This document shows positions 35,001 to 46,360 of a stretch of DNA of 64,000 nucleotides, one piece after another. The notes under the pieces were generated by a model. That model was not told where the DNA came from. It searched no databases and was given only the letters and a program-made list of their open reading frames with translations. The translations under genes were made by a program, and so were the position numbers. Position 1 is the stretch's first letter. Each line of letters opens with the position of its first letter. Source of the stretch: Norana najaformis (taxonomy: Eukaryota; Annelida; Clitellata; Crassiclitellata; Hormogastridae); the NCBI GenBank assembly GCA_964023275.1, contig OZ029927.1:23636980-23700979 (forward strand). Direction: 5' to 3'.

Positions 35001-38000
35001 TCTGCGCTGCTTCAAATACCCAAGGACGCAACACTCACATACTTCAGATACGCGTCGAAGGTGTGTCTTGTTTAACAAGTAAAGCTATTGGCGACGAATT
35101 AACAATTTTGAAACAATCTTATTTTGTGCACTGTGTATTTGGTTCCATCCTTAATGCTTCACTTGAAATTAATAACAACCCTATAGTAATGCAAAGAAAT
35201 TCGTCCAGTCCTTTGACTATTGTTAAGGTAATTTTTTCTGAAAGTTACTAACAACAGGTGAATTCTGGAGTTCAGAATGTAAAATTCCTTGTAAAGTTTA
35301 TACTGTTTGAATTACTGCATATGGTGTGTTAGTATCTTACCACCAGTAAAAACAAGTTAATTGTACGTTAGATGCCCTGTTATCAGAAGGTAGCATGTAA
35401 GTGATTCAGATTAGGGTTGTTCTGTCGCAAAGTTACAGCCTACGGATTCCACTTCTTGGGGTGCTTATGCAGTTTAATTACACTGGATCACACGAAACAT
35501 TTTTCGCCTGCTACTAGGCATGTGTTATGTGTACTACACTAAATCGAATCTGTTGATTCCAAATCTGAAGTCAGATTTTGTGTAGCACGTCAGGATCTTA
35601 AGATATGCAGCATACATGCTAATAATTATGCAAACTCTTTACAGAACTAGTATTTCCTTATAACTCTGTGATTATGCAAACTCGGAGTATTCATAACAAG
35701 AAACAAAATGTTATTCTTTTGTAACTTGAAATTAAAATATGTTTTAAAATGTAATATAAATATATGTATTTTACTCAGATGAAAGCATACATTTCGAAAT
35801 TTTGTCTCTAGCTTAACTCTATACGAGTTCAAAAGTGCTTTAGACACTTGCTCTTGCGCTTGTGAGTGGCCGCTGTCGCCCGCTGCAGAAACCAGCAGTA
35901 ATCGCCCATCATGTTGGAATTGCAGTGGCCCTGATATCTTGCTTCAAAGGTGGAGATGTCTTGATGGAATCTCTCTCCATGCTCATCGCTTACATCACCC
36001 AAGTTTGGTGGGAAAAAATCCAGATGGGAATGTAAAAAATTTATTTTTAGTGACATCCGGCAGCCGAGTTGCTTATATGCTGTTAGCATGTTGCTAACGA
36101 GTTCAGCATAGTTCTCAGCTCGGTGATTCCCAAGGAAGTTTTGCACCACCAACGCACATGCATCCCAAGCGGCAAATTCTAGTGGGTTGAGCTTGGTTCT
36201 AAATACAATATCACGCATTAGTTCGCGGATTTCTGGCCCAATAAAAATTCCAGCCTTCAGCTTAGCATCAGTTTTGACGGCTCCAAATTTATCTCTCAGA
36301 TACTGGAAGCCTTGTCCAGTACGATCCATTGCCACTACGAAATTCCTCATGAGGCCCAGTTTAATGTGAAGTGGTGGTAAGTACACTTTCAATGGATCAA
36401 CCAATGATTCGTGTTGCACGTTGTGCCGACCAACAATGTGCTCAGATCTAGGAGGCCACAGTTTCACTTTGTAATGGTTGCTGTCATCACGACTGTTCCA
36501 CAAGCACAAAAAGCACATATGTTTTGTGTACCCCAGCTGTAGGCCTAGAATAAGTGCTACCACTTTGAGGTCCGCACAGATGTTCCATTTGTGGTCTGAG
36601 TAGTTGATCACTTTCAAAATGAGTTTCATTGAATCATATGTCTCTTTGAGGCCTACAGCGTGGGCTATAGGAACAGACGGCTTCTCGTCATGCACCAACA
36701 CAGCTTTCAAGCTCGCTTGGCTGGAATCTATGAACAGTCTCCACTGATCAGGAACGTATTCGCAACCTAAATTCAGCATGAGACCGTTCACGTCAGTACA
36801 GAAACAGATATCATTTTCCAGTTTGTAATATGTAGCTGTTTGTGACGATAACGGAAGTGTGATGTTGTGGTACCTTTTTGAAGCAAGTTCCACTCCCCTA
36901 GTCTGGAGGCCAACAGTTCAGATTTCTCCTTTGACAAAGATAGGTCCCTCACCAGATCATCTAACTCACCTTGCCTTATCAAATGCGGCCTACCCTCTTC
37001 CAAATCTTGATCACTGGATTCATAAACAGTAACGTCATCTTCTGTATTACCATCAGAACTGTCCATTTCATCAGCACCCGCAGCAGGCGGAAATGGTACT
37101 GGATTCTCTTCATCATGCGGGCACTGGCTTTAGAGCGGACTCGCAATCAGGATAAACGATTTTAGACTTATTTTTCTTTGAAAATCCAGCAACTTTAGTA
37201 ATACAGAAATAACAGTCTGCATGATGATTTCTTGGCTCGCGCCACACCATAGGCACAGCAAACGGCATTGAATTCCTTTTGCCATTCAGCCACTGTGTAA
37301 GCCCAGAGTAGCACACGGTGCAGCAGACATGAGGTGCCCAACTTTCATCCTGGTCTCCGATTTGACATCCAAAATAATACTTGTAAGCAATCATCACTCT
37401 CTTAGTTAACTTCTTGCGCTGGTCACAAAGAGACACATACAACAGAATGTACAGACATAACCGAAAACGAGTCCTTACGTCATTACTTGAATGCATGCAT
37501 AACTTAAAATCTAGACGTGCTGGGCAAATTCTGACTTCATATTTGGAATCAGCACAATTGAATCAATATAAGGCACATGCATTACTTTCAGTAAAAAAAT
37601 CGTTGTGATCCAGTGTTATATATAATTACCGTTCGAATGTAATTCTTTAAACAAACTTAAAATTAAGTTTGGTATACATTATCGGTAACAATATCATGAT
37701 TTCTATCGAGCATGGATGAACTTTTAGGTCTGTTCTACCTTAATGAGCCTAAATTATTATTATTATTATTATCACTATTATTATTACTATTATTATTATA
37801 ATTATCATTAATAATATTATTCTCGTCATCATCAGCATCAGCATCATCATCATCATCAGTATCATCTTCATTATCATCATCATTTCTGAATTTTGTAAAT
37901 TGTCACTGTCTAATGACTAACCAACAATTGATGACACTTAGAAACTGTGAATGATGGATTTTCTCAACGTCCCAATGCCGTAGTCGTCTCAGCGAGGCTC

Positions 38001-41000
38001 GAACACGTGCTTTCCCCGTTACAAGCCGAGCTTTCTAACCATTTCGCTAATACCTGCATGGGTCCCTTCAGGCTGAATCTTTGCCAACTCGATAGCACGA
38101 ACCGTTTCCCGCATACTATTCTACTCTCTTTACAGCATTCCTTCTATGTTCTTAAATTCATCCTGTCGTTTGAACCTCTGCCAAACCAGCTTTCACCATA
38201 AAGGGCTCTCTTAACACGTAAAAATTGTAGGATTAACTATAGGATTAACTATTGGATTAACTATAGCCTTGCTTGACTGTGCGTGCTTCAGCGGTACCTA
38301 GGTTTCTCGCTGTAAAGGATGGTCCATACGATGTGAATGTGACTGAGAGTGAGTCGTTTACCTTCAGTTGCAACGCTAACGCTAAACCCGAGGCTAAAAT
38401 TGTCTGGCTTCGAAACGGAAAGGAACTGGATCGTAAATAATGTTTAACATTTTTATAAAATTAATGTTTGTCGGTCCTGAGGTCAGTTCTCTTACTCCAA
38501 CAGCAACGCCATGAGTTGAAGATAAAATGAGAATATGACATGATTCATAAATGATCTTCATATGTCCTACACATGGGCCCATTTGTAGGACGTGTGTTAC
38601 GCATATTTGAAAATATTATCATATTCTCACAATATCTTCGACAGATGACGTTGCTGCCAGAAAGTATATGTTACTAATACTAACCAGATTAATTGTGTTA
38701 AACCTTGCTTACCACTTAGTTGAAATGTTAAATTAGACTACAAATTCAATTACTGTATTTAGCGGAAAACTTGATTTAAGTTTCAGTTTTGAAATATTCC
38801 ACTTCTGCAAACAACTGCGGCTGGTTTTAAGTTTTCCTCTTTAATTGTGTCCTGTCCACTCTGTCTTCTCTCGTAATTCCTGTTTATTAAATTCTTCTGC
38901 AAATAAGGCATTTCAAACTTCGTTTTAGATTAAACTTTCATCCAGGTTCCAATCTTTCCGTTATCGGCAAGATAACTTCATAGGTCATGTTCGATGATCG
39001 GTTAAGTGTTACATTAATAACGTTACTATTGCTAATTATGATTGACTTTATTAATTTTCTCATAGCGAACAACCCTCCGAAACGATTTGTGTTCAGCAAC
39101 GACAAGAGAAGTCTAACTATCAATGAGATTTGCCGAAACTGCGAGGACAGGGATAGTCAAACAGACCTGTCGGTTATCCAGTGCAACGCAAGCAATGTTC
39201 ACGGATACGCCTTTGCTTCGGGATACCTCAATGTCCTTAGTGAGTCTAGTAATGTGAGAATACCTTCCAAAAAGCAATATGTGTATGCTAATATATTCAC
39301 CCCAGAATATATTAAGTGGGTCAACAGGTCCTTATCGGTAGTAAGGGGGAGCGACAAATAGCCTATTGCACTGTTGAATCGACACTGTGATTGTGATTGT
39401 TATTCCTCGCACCAGACCAGTGTTGGACTCTCGGGCATTATCGGTGGCTCGCCCGAAGCTGTGGAGTTCCGTCATTGCCTGAATGCTATTCAGGTCTAAA
39501 CTTAGACCTGCTTCAACGTATGTGTGTGAGTCTATCTTGGTTGATAACGAAGCCAAGCTGATTTACGTCGGCAGTATCTATCGATGGCTGGCACGTAGCT
39601 GTGGAATTGACCGCTCAGTTCTGTGCGTTCTGACATTGCCTGACTGTTACTCAGGTCTAAACTGAAGACTCGTCAGTTTCAACGTGGGTGAGTCTATCTT
39701 GGTTGATAACGAAGCCATGCCGAATTACATCGGCATTATCTTAGACTCTGCTTTCTGTGACATAATATACAGCATCCTTTATACTGTGCAGCTAAAACAT
39801 TAACTAGGTCTTTTAAACTCTGTGCTTTCAGGTAAAACCGAAGTGACTATACACGATGAAACAGATATAATAGTTAACACAAATGAAAAAGGTCAGGTTC
39901 AGTTTGAGTGCCGTGCAACATCGGATCCAAGCACTCCTCCAATATTTCGATGGGTCAAGGTGGAAGCTGAAGTCATTGAACAGCTTCACGACGACCCGCC
40001 TTTTGTAACAGTAAAGGATGGACTGCTGATGATAAACGTGACTGAAAACGCTAATGAAATATGGCCAAAATACTTGGGACAATACGTGTGTGTCGTGAAC
40101 ACTGGACACAGCATAGTGAATCAAACAGCAAATATTTATGCTGCTGTTATTACTATGGCTGTTCCAACAGGTAAGAACCGCTTTTGGCAAGAAAAGATAA
40201 TAGTCTGATGAAGTGCGAGTATTTTCTTGCAACAGGTGCCCTTTTCAAATGCGTTTATGAAGAATCGTGTAAAACAGATAGTGTTACATTTACACTTTCA
40301 GTATTAATGCTGAGTGAATAACTCCTCTTGTGTTTGTTCACTATGATGGACCGTAGCTTGAAGATATTTCATCGATAGTGTTTCCTTATTGATGAAATGT
40401 TTTTGTTAATGAAATTTAACATAATTTAGAGCGCCTCCAGTTTGTTTACCTTTAGTTCGTCGCTTTACCAATTTCGAATAATGTTATAATTGATTCTCGA
40501 TTAACTTTTTATATTGTATAAATTCAAAAAATTGCAGAGTCAACCTAGACTCCTCCGGAAACTTATTGTCCTAGGCATACAAAGCAGAACTAGGAATCTG
40601 TATTATCTCCCAATTACAACATATCTGGTTACTGCGTGTCTGCATTGTAAGTGTTGGATTGCTGTTCTTGACATTGGTATATCAGTTGACGAAGACTTGT
40701 GGATTTGGATCAGCACTGGAATTGCTGGTTTACTCATTGTGTTGCTCGTCATTTGCTGTACAGTTCTCAAGTACAAGCGTGACAGAAGAGCTAAACACTA
40801 CAGTACGTAAGACAGATTACACACTGCGCCCTATCGTAGTAAATGCACTCTTGTTTCGTCGTTTATTGAGCGCCATATGAGAGTCCGTCCTTGAAATCTT
40901 GCAAAGCAGCACCTACCATCACTTCTAAAGAACGAGAAAATAGTTAATGCCTAGTAGATATGTAGCTAAAGAGGATTCCTAAAGGCAAAATCGAGAAAAG

Positions 41001-41863
41001 TCCGGCAAGATCAAGCCAAAGTACCCTACATATTTAGTTTAGCGTGTATTCATAGAAGTTTCTACAAATTTATAGCGCAATTTTAATCTCTCGAAGTTGC
41101 CTAAACATGGCTTTCTGGCAAATTTAAAGAAATTACACCTTGCATTATGCTTATAATGTTTAATGTTGCCTATGCAAGACATGTTATTGTTGTTGTTTGC
41201 TTATGTTAAGTTGTGCAAATACAATGCAGTCCTACAAATGCACAAATGTACAGTAATTATGTTATTATAAGTGTACTATGGGAACACATACGGTCTGTGA
41301 GCGATTTGCTTACGTTACCCAAGTACAGTTATAAAGCTGAGGTCTGTTTGACTTTGTTCATACAAGGTAGACTTATCTCATTTTAAACGATTAAGCTTAA
41401 TTTCTGCCTAACAGGCTAAATTGACAAAGGACTTGCGTTTCTTGATTCGATAGTACTGCTGAAGCTCTGCTAGATGGCATCTAAGAAAAATTCATCTTTC
41501 ATGTGGATTATTTCCCTAGGTGTGGAAATTGGGTATCGCCAGAGCAACAGCAGCGAAACACCCGCAAGTGAGGTTAACACACCGCATGTCTTCGACAGAG
41601 CCAGTTGCTCAACAACTGTAGACTCGGCTACCCAAACCGACAGCCCCGAAATGGAGTGTCGCTTTGCACTGTCTAGGATTTACCAAAACAGTTGCTCAAC
41701 AGCTGTGGACTCGGCTACCCAAACCGACAGCCCCGAAATGGAGTGTCGCTTTGCACTGTCTAGGATTTACCAAAACATCGAACACTCGACAAGTGAATAC
41801 ATGGCACTGGCGGAGAGGAACCTCGTTACCTCATCGCCGTATGTAGAATTGCAGCAGGCCTAG
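29918..41863 (+). CDS. Receptor gene D (type 1): five-Ig receptor with rearranged tail
   Basis: Exons: 29918-29984, 30965-31070, 32566-32936, 33450-33578, 34155-34263, 34876-35060, 38292-38432, 39066-39239, 39832-40170, 40686-40802, 41520-41863, giving 693 residues in frame. The extracellular layout matches gene B (signal MWNLSLVCVVVCFYGSSFG, Ig1-Ig5). The stalk is short, without B's Thr/Val repeats. The helix is LWIWISTGIAGLLIVLLVIC followed by KYKRDRR. The donor used in other readings after RR is lost (GCTAAA instead of GGTAAA), so the next one, A|GTACGT, is assigned. The tail lacks the first 67 residues of B's tail, including YETI, and carries two copies of a 29-residue ATQTD block. The ITAM-like end remains (YMAL-x10-YVEL). 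Several transposons sit in its introns, including one of 2.1 kb between the Ig3 and Ig4 exons. The gene still looks functional. Confidence 0.85.
30250..30510 (+). repeat. Long purine tract (AGA/AGG/AAG), intron 1 of gene D
   Basis: About 260 bases of almost pure A and G on the + strand. Apparent Arg/Glu/Lys or Phe/Ser open frames here are artefacts. Such tracts can form triplex DNA. F has an expanded relative. Confidence 0.9.
31331..31575 (+). mobile_element. LINE 3' end fragment in intron 2 of gene D
   Basis: Encodes HSFVAVALETSGAWSTEG and GRRMTMATHDPLETSYLLQ, then after a frameshift QRGNAICFSGT, the typical end of a family of non-LTR reverse transcriptases (ETsGaWg..g ... LlQrlsvavQRGNA). 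It is followed by AAT-rich tails. Confidence 0.7.
31580..32095 (+). repeat. AAT/TAG microsatellites with LINE end pieces, intron 2 of gene D
   Basis: Alternating runs of AAT (31586-31710, 31855-31905, 31995-32055) and TAG (32058-32090) surround short pieces such as 31917-31990, which encodes QRETAICFFRTFPSL, another copy of the LINE C-terminus. Probably tails of nested LINE insertions that expanded. Confidence 0.75.
33595..33650 (+). mobile_element. 28S rDNA fragment (R2 target region) inserted after exon 4 of gene D
   Basis: GAAATTC...GCG, then GGAGTGACTAGTACTCTC and TTAAGGTAG match the conserved 28S segment that ends at the R2 retrotransposon cleavage site, with a few differences. It is flanked by a direct repeat (33570-33594 and 33651-33675, TTACACC/GAAGTAAGAA) that contains the exon 4 splice donor. 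Gene B lacks the fragment and has a single copy of the flank. Confidence 0.75.
33807..34150 (+). mobile_element. TTACGA-tailed LINE 3' end at the exon 5 acceptor of gene D
   Basis: The left part encodes ATPLWNKLLPELRQL and ends LRRSFTHN-stop, a reverse transcriptase C-terminus. A 3' UTR and TTACGATTACGATTAC tail follow. The host sequence TTACAGAT is present on both sides (33800-33806 and about 34149-34156), a target duplication that contains the splice acceptor. Confidence 0.8.
35481..37615. mobile_element. DNA transposon with CACTGGATCACA terminal inverted repeats
   Basis: Perfect 12-bp inverted ends (35481-35492 and 37604-37615) are flanked by TTA on both sides (35478-35480 and 37616-37618). 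The paralogous intron in gene B is continuous across the site. It contains one broken coding region on the minus strand. CACTG ends with a 3-bp target duplication fit the CACTA/CMC-type group, but that class is inferred. A smaller imperfect hairpin lies near the left end (about 35525-35590). Confidence 0.8.
35829..37496 (-). pseudogene. Transposase-like gene of the CACTG element, broken by two frameshifts
   Basis: Three minus-strand frames carry one protein. Residues from 37496 to about 37117 (KYYFGCQIGDQDESWAPHVC, CYFC) are followed by 37116-36830 (DEENPVPFPPA ... ELLASRLGEWNLLQK, RYRHKQL) and 36815-35829 (354-residue frame). The last part has LFIDSSQASLKAV, ICADLKVVALILGLQLG, CFLC, LPPLHIKLGLM and DEHGERFHQDIS. 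From memory, proteins with these motifs occur in many animal genomes as uncharacterised multi-copy genes. Asp56, Asp108, CxxC 127-130 and Glu304/307 of the 354-residue frame could be a DDE-type catalytic set; that is inference. The gene is complete in outline but cannot be translated without the shifts. Confidence 0.75.
37755..37885 (+). repeat. ATT and ATC microsatellites in gene D
   Basis: TTA/ATT-rich run followed by TCATCATCAG-type run, in the intron before Ig4. Confidence 0.8.
37870..38130 (-). mobile_element. tRNA-derived SINE-like repeat (family III) in gene D
   Basis: Matches the gene B element at 9955-10225 in the same intron, so it predates the duplication. On the minus strand the B-box-like part is near 37990-38000. 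Confidence 0.5.
39420..39745 (+). repeat. Intronic tandem duplication, 161-bp period, gene D
   Basis: CATTGCCTGA...CAGGTCTAAAC and GTGAGTCTATCTTGGTTGATAA occur twice, with starts at 39473 and 39634. Gene B has one copy (about 11778-11885). It lies in the intron before Ig5. Confidence 0.7.
41604..41777 (+). repeat. 87-bp in-frame tandem duplication in gene D tail
   Basis: Copies 41604-41690 and 41691-41777 differ at only two positions (CAACTGTAG versus CAGCTGTGG). Each encodes a 29-residue block with CSTTVDSATQTD or CSTAVDSATQTD and MECRFALSRIYQN. Gene B has one equivalent block. Confidence 0.95.
41798..41851 (+). other. ITAM-like motif, gene D tail
   Basis: Encodes YMALAERNLVTSSPYVEL. It is retained although this tail has lost its YETI part and duplicated the neighbouring block, which suggests the motif is under constraint. 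Confidence 0.6.
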
Positions 41864-41882
41864 AAGTTCCTCCGTAGGCCCA

Positions 41883-42124
41883 ATCGTAATTGTAATCGTA
41901 AACTCGAAATTTCTAAAGCGCTACTTGAAAGCTATTCGCAGGGCACCAGCTTACTCACGACCGCTGCGTTAAATCATTGGGGTTGTCCAAAGATGTCATG
42001 TCAGGAACCAAGTCCGGTTGCGAGAAGACCAGAGAGAGAAGGGGGAAAGGAGCTGTTAGGATGGGTTGTGTTTAAGCTGAGAGAAATGGGAAGACAGCAG
42101 ATTCGATGCCCTCGTTCTATAATT
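41883..42124 (-). mobile_element. TTACGA-tailed repeat in gene D 3' UTR
   Basis: Begins AATCGTAATTGTAATCGTAA like the copy at 25795. The B 3' UTR reads through (TTCCTCCGCAGACC to CATCCTCC) without it. A polyA signal candidate AATAAA follows at 42230-42235. Confidence 0.65.
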
Positions 42125-42824
42125 AAGCATCCTCCACGATGCACTAAAGTAAAGACTTAAGATAAAATAATGTGCTTACAAGTGTACTTTATTACTTTAA
42201 ACAGAATGAACGCGAATCAAATAAATGGAGTGGCTGAAAACAATCGAGGCATGAGAAAATATTTTGCTGTACTTTGGATACTGGGTATATATATATTACC
42301 TTATTTGGATGTGTGTTTACCAGATAGGCTATTTTATTTGGATGCATGTATACCAGTAGAATATCATAGTTGGATGTGTTACCTGTAGGTTACCTTATTC
42401 GGATGTATGCTTACCTTTAGCTTATTTAATTGGAAGTATATGTTCGTGTAGTTTACTTAATTTTGATATTTACCTTATTCAGGACTTACGACATAGTAAG
42501 CGACTCTAATTAGCTGTTGATAAACGTGTATTGCTTAGTCAAAGCTGCAGAGCTGCTTCATGTCGATGAAGGCTAGAAAGTATATGCGAGAGATGCTTCA
42601 GACTGTAACCTCGATATTTTAACACACTGATTTTTTTCTTTTTCGTATATGGATCAATATGAACGGTTAGATTAAAACCAAATTTATACTGCTATAAAGT
42701 TTTGTATCAAAGTATATATTAGACAGGTTGTAACTGTGTGCATGCAATCGTTTGAAACGAATATATTTTAAGTATCAAGATATTTAATTAAAGCTTACAC
42801 AACATAACAGGCCATAGCTGGATT

Positions 42825-43075
42825 AGTTAGCTGCATAGCTGGCCTAGTTAGCTACATCGGTAAACGCATATGCCATGCAGCCTCTGTGCGTGAGGATCTC
42901 CGGTTCGCAACCCGATCGTGGCTTATTTCAGAGATTTTAATCTCGGGCTAGCATGGTCCGTATACAGGGACCTTAAATTGCGTGGTTCCCATTCAATCGG
43001 GCAGCGGTGATGAAGGATCTCACCCTATTTTTTAAAAGGTCGCTATATAAAACCGTGTACATTTACATTTTACAT
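42825..43075 (+). mobile_element. tRNA-derived SINE-like repeat (family I)
   Basis: GGTTCGCAACCC box and GGATCTCACCC; counterpart of 15645-15905, slightly shortened at the 3' end. Confidence 0.65.
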
Positions 43076-43099
43076 GTGCATTAAAAATAGAACTAATCT

Positions 43100-43365
43100 C
43101 GCACGTCAGTAGTTGAACGTAAGTGAGGCACTCATTTCTTGATGTTCGCTTATTCAGCCGCAATCGACGAGATCTAAGGTCCTGGACCCGTGGCCGGCAC
43201 ATCGCAGGACTTGGCGTTTACTCCACAGCTTATGCCAGAACCAAATTCTACTACTTGGTGACAGAGACACGTGTGCGTGAACTACTTGTTCAAGATCGTT
43301 ACACGGAGTCCGCCCAGCATGCTCGAACCCGCAATTGTTGGTTTACAGACCCAGCGAGCTACCGA
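43100..43365 (-). mobile_element. tRNA-derived SINE-like repeat (family II)
   Basis: Counterpart of 15935-16195, with CAGGACTTGGCGTTTACTCC and the tRNA-like head at the right end. Confidence 0.6.
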
Positions 43366-46089
43366 CTTCATCTATCTATATTTATACTAAACGGAAAGAC
43401 AGTATGACTTCATCTATCTATATTTATACTGTAATTTAAGAGGATCAGTTGAGGAATCATTTCTCAGGCCATCTGCTATTCAATCACTCACATGACTAGT
43501 GCTGATCCGATCTAGTATCATCGTTTTCACTCTGCGATATATTTAGCAAAGGCAAATACGTAAGTGATCCATATTATCGCGAGACAAACATCCATATTCT
43601 GCAAACAATCCTAAGGTCTTCCAGGACTGATTAAGCGGAATTTCACCGGGCTAATCCTTGCTGATCCTTCATTAGGAAACAAATCTTGTCTCTTCTGAAT
43701 GATGCTTTTTCGTCATCTTCTGTCTTCTGGTCTCACTGATCTAAACTGAATTCTCGTCTCTTGCGAACTCTTAGTCGTATTATATAGGGACCCTGATCAA
43801 GTTTTCACTGACAATGCTTAGAGCCATCGATTGATTCCGTGTGATTAGGTAGTGGCGGAAATAATGACACTACGTTACACTATCTAATGCGGGCATTACT
43901 TTCTAAAGACCGATTTTCTGTTCTGCTGTTTTTCTTATACACTCTGTGAAGCCTGAATCAGTTTTTAAAATTCTTTTTAGAGTCAAAGATAAACTTGATT
44001 TGTGTAAACTACAGATGGTTGAGACATTCCTAAGAGCTGGTGGTGGATCTAAGTCGTGTTGAAAGTCGCTTGTCTTGTGGTGTTGCTTATTGGTTTCGTC
44101 CTTGGATTTATATGTAATCAGATAGTCTGAGTTCCAGTAATTTTATGCAAACATTTTTAGACGATACAAGCAAATAAACTACGTGTATCTGAACCGGGCA
44201 GGATTGTTAACTTCCATTGGCTTTGCGATATGCTTTCTGCCTTAGGATTGCGAGTTCCTTTTCGAAAGTTTAGAGAATTAACCATACGGACTAACAGTTA
44301 CAACAGATTTCGTTACGCGTTGTTTATGGGCGCAAGCTTCTCTCTTTTGCTCTTCATCGACGTGCAAAATCAGTATCATCGCGAAGTACTGCGCTTTTAG
44401 TTAGTCTCGAACGCTATGCAGACTTAGACTTTTTAACTGTTTATAATGTTTTCTCCTGAAATTGTCTTTCATTTTACTGCTCGGTTATTGTGTACTGTTT
44501 GCTTGCTTTCTCGCGGTAATAAAGATTACTAACTCATATCTTCTAGAGAATACTATCAATTCATGTAGTTATTATTATTCTGTTGCATACATTCAGACAA
44601 TGATTAGTTTACTAAAGAACTAATGTGCAGGAAAATGTCAAATTTTCAGCTGCACAACGAAGTATAAAGAGGATTCTTGCCGCAAGAGGGGTTTTTTAAA
44701 CCAATGGAAGCCAAAAAGATATGACTACGTGAAAGCCAGTGAAATTGGACCATTCAGACCGGATTATCCAACTGGCGATGAGAGTTAATTTCTGGTGTGC
44801 GATCCAAAAACCTTATATTCAATTCGTCGATACATAAGAATATGTACAACTGAGTCACGATGTACCTTCCCGCTCGTTGTTATACTGGCGGTATATTACT
44901 GAGTTTTGGAAAATTGAATTTGACATTGTAATGGAGTTATGATCGCATCTTTAACGAATCACCGATCAAGCAATTGTTTCATTTGTATGCCAAGAGTAGG
45001 ACTTCCAAGACTAATGCTTCGGTGTGTGCCCATAATGGCGTCTCCTACTGGCATCTCCTACTACACTGTGTGTCTTTTAAAACTGAAAACAGTTAATGAA
45101 ACCTGTCAAACAAATTATTTGTAGTTATAACTTCGACAATTTATATTTAGCATTGTAATCAGCGAACTAATTCTACGGTGCTTTGCAGTTTCAATCGTCA
45201 GGACAAGTTAGGCAACATGACAGGTCGAGTTTAGAAAGTTTTTGGAAAGCGTGAAACTTCCTGAATAGACGCCGAATGGCTGTTCCACGCCCGCATGGCA
45301 GCGAACATAAAGGCTCGATCACCCGTTTAGTCTTAGCTGTTGACACGCAGACATATTGTAGGCAGATAATCGAAGCCTAAGTCGATGAGGGTCATCACAT
45401 GGCGGCTACACAAAGGCTTTATTTGTACTGCTAATAATTTTAGCTGGGTTTATTGAGGAACAGAGGATTGTAATCTGCTGATTTTTGTGCAAGTTTTGTC
45501 ATAAATTTTTATAACAGGCCGCAGGTCACTTTAGGTTATTGTTCGGCTTTATACTGAACAGCAACACTCGTTTAAACTAATTTAGTGGTCATTTATTACC
45601 ATAACATGCACTAACGCTCACATTAATTTGCAGTAAGCTTATATTACTCTAACTATTTCGTTTTCACCTTTACGATTACATAGGATTCATATATTCTTTC
45701 TAATACAGAGGCGCTAATGTCTGAAGTTCATTATATCTGCTTCCAGCTTTTAAAAAGATTCTTGCTTAACATTTTCCAGCTGTTTCAGAACCGAAGGAGA
45801 CGGATACTAAAGAATGAGGTGATAAGAATCATAACAAAATCACACAGTAGATCATTGAATTTCAATAATTCAAAGGACTCTTCTCCCTCTATGTATAATA
45901 CACAAACTTGCTTTTTGACTGCTGAGTTCTAATCCTATTAATAATATTAATACCACTAATAACTAGAAGTTACTATTAATAAGGCGGGCCTTAATTTAGA
46001 CTTAACAGTATCTGGTGGCATCGTAGCCCAATTTTGCACGTTTAAGGGCGACACAGTGATCTGTTCCGTGGCGTTCTGGTTCTGTTATT

Positions 46090-46360
46090 ATTATTTCAGC
46101 ATTTAGCAAACGCCAGTATCTAATGAATAACATTAATCGATGGCGCTAAGCAACTGTGAGTGAAGGACTTGCTCAAAGTCCCTACCCAGTAACCGTCTAA
46201 GGGGAGGAGGTTCGAATCCGTACTCTCCGCGTTACGAGCGCTTTAACTGATCGGCTACTGTGCCCCTGTAATTCAGTGATTGCAGGTTCCAGCCCGCTGA
46301 GCGGACTCCATGTATCGACGATGTTGTACGTGCTCCCTCGTCTCATCCCTCTGAATCAGA
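46090..46360 (-). mobile_element. tRNA-derived SINE-like repeat (family III)
   Basis: On the minus strand GTAGCCGATCAGTTAAAGCG is followed by GGATTCGAACC, good A-box-like and B-box-like segments. The tail side contains ATCGATGGCGCTAAGCAACT, shared with the copy in gene B. Confidence 0.6.

Noticed and set aside
37755-38060. CRISPR-like or satellite array in the ATT/ATC region
   Set aside because: Simple microsatellites followed by a SINE-like element; no spaced direct repeats.
44650-46080. Short open frames at 44939-45124 and 45717-45932
   Set aside because: 60-71 residues, no recognisable motif, no paralogue in the B-C spacer and no splice context; treated as random.
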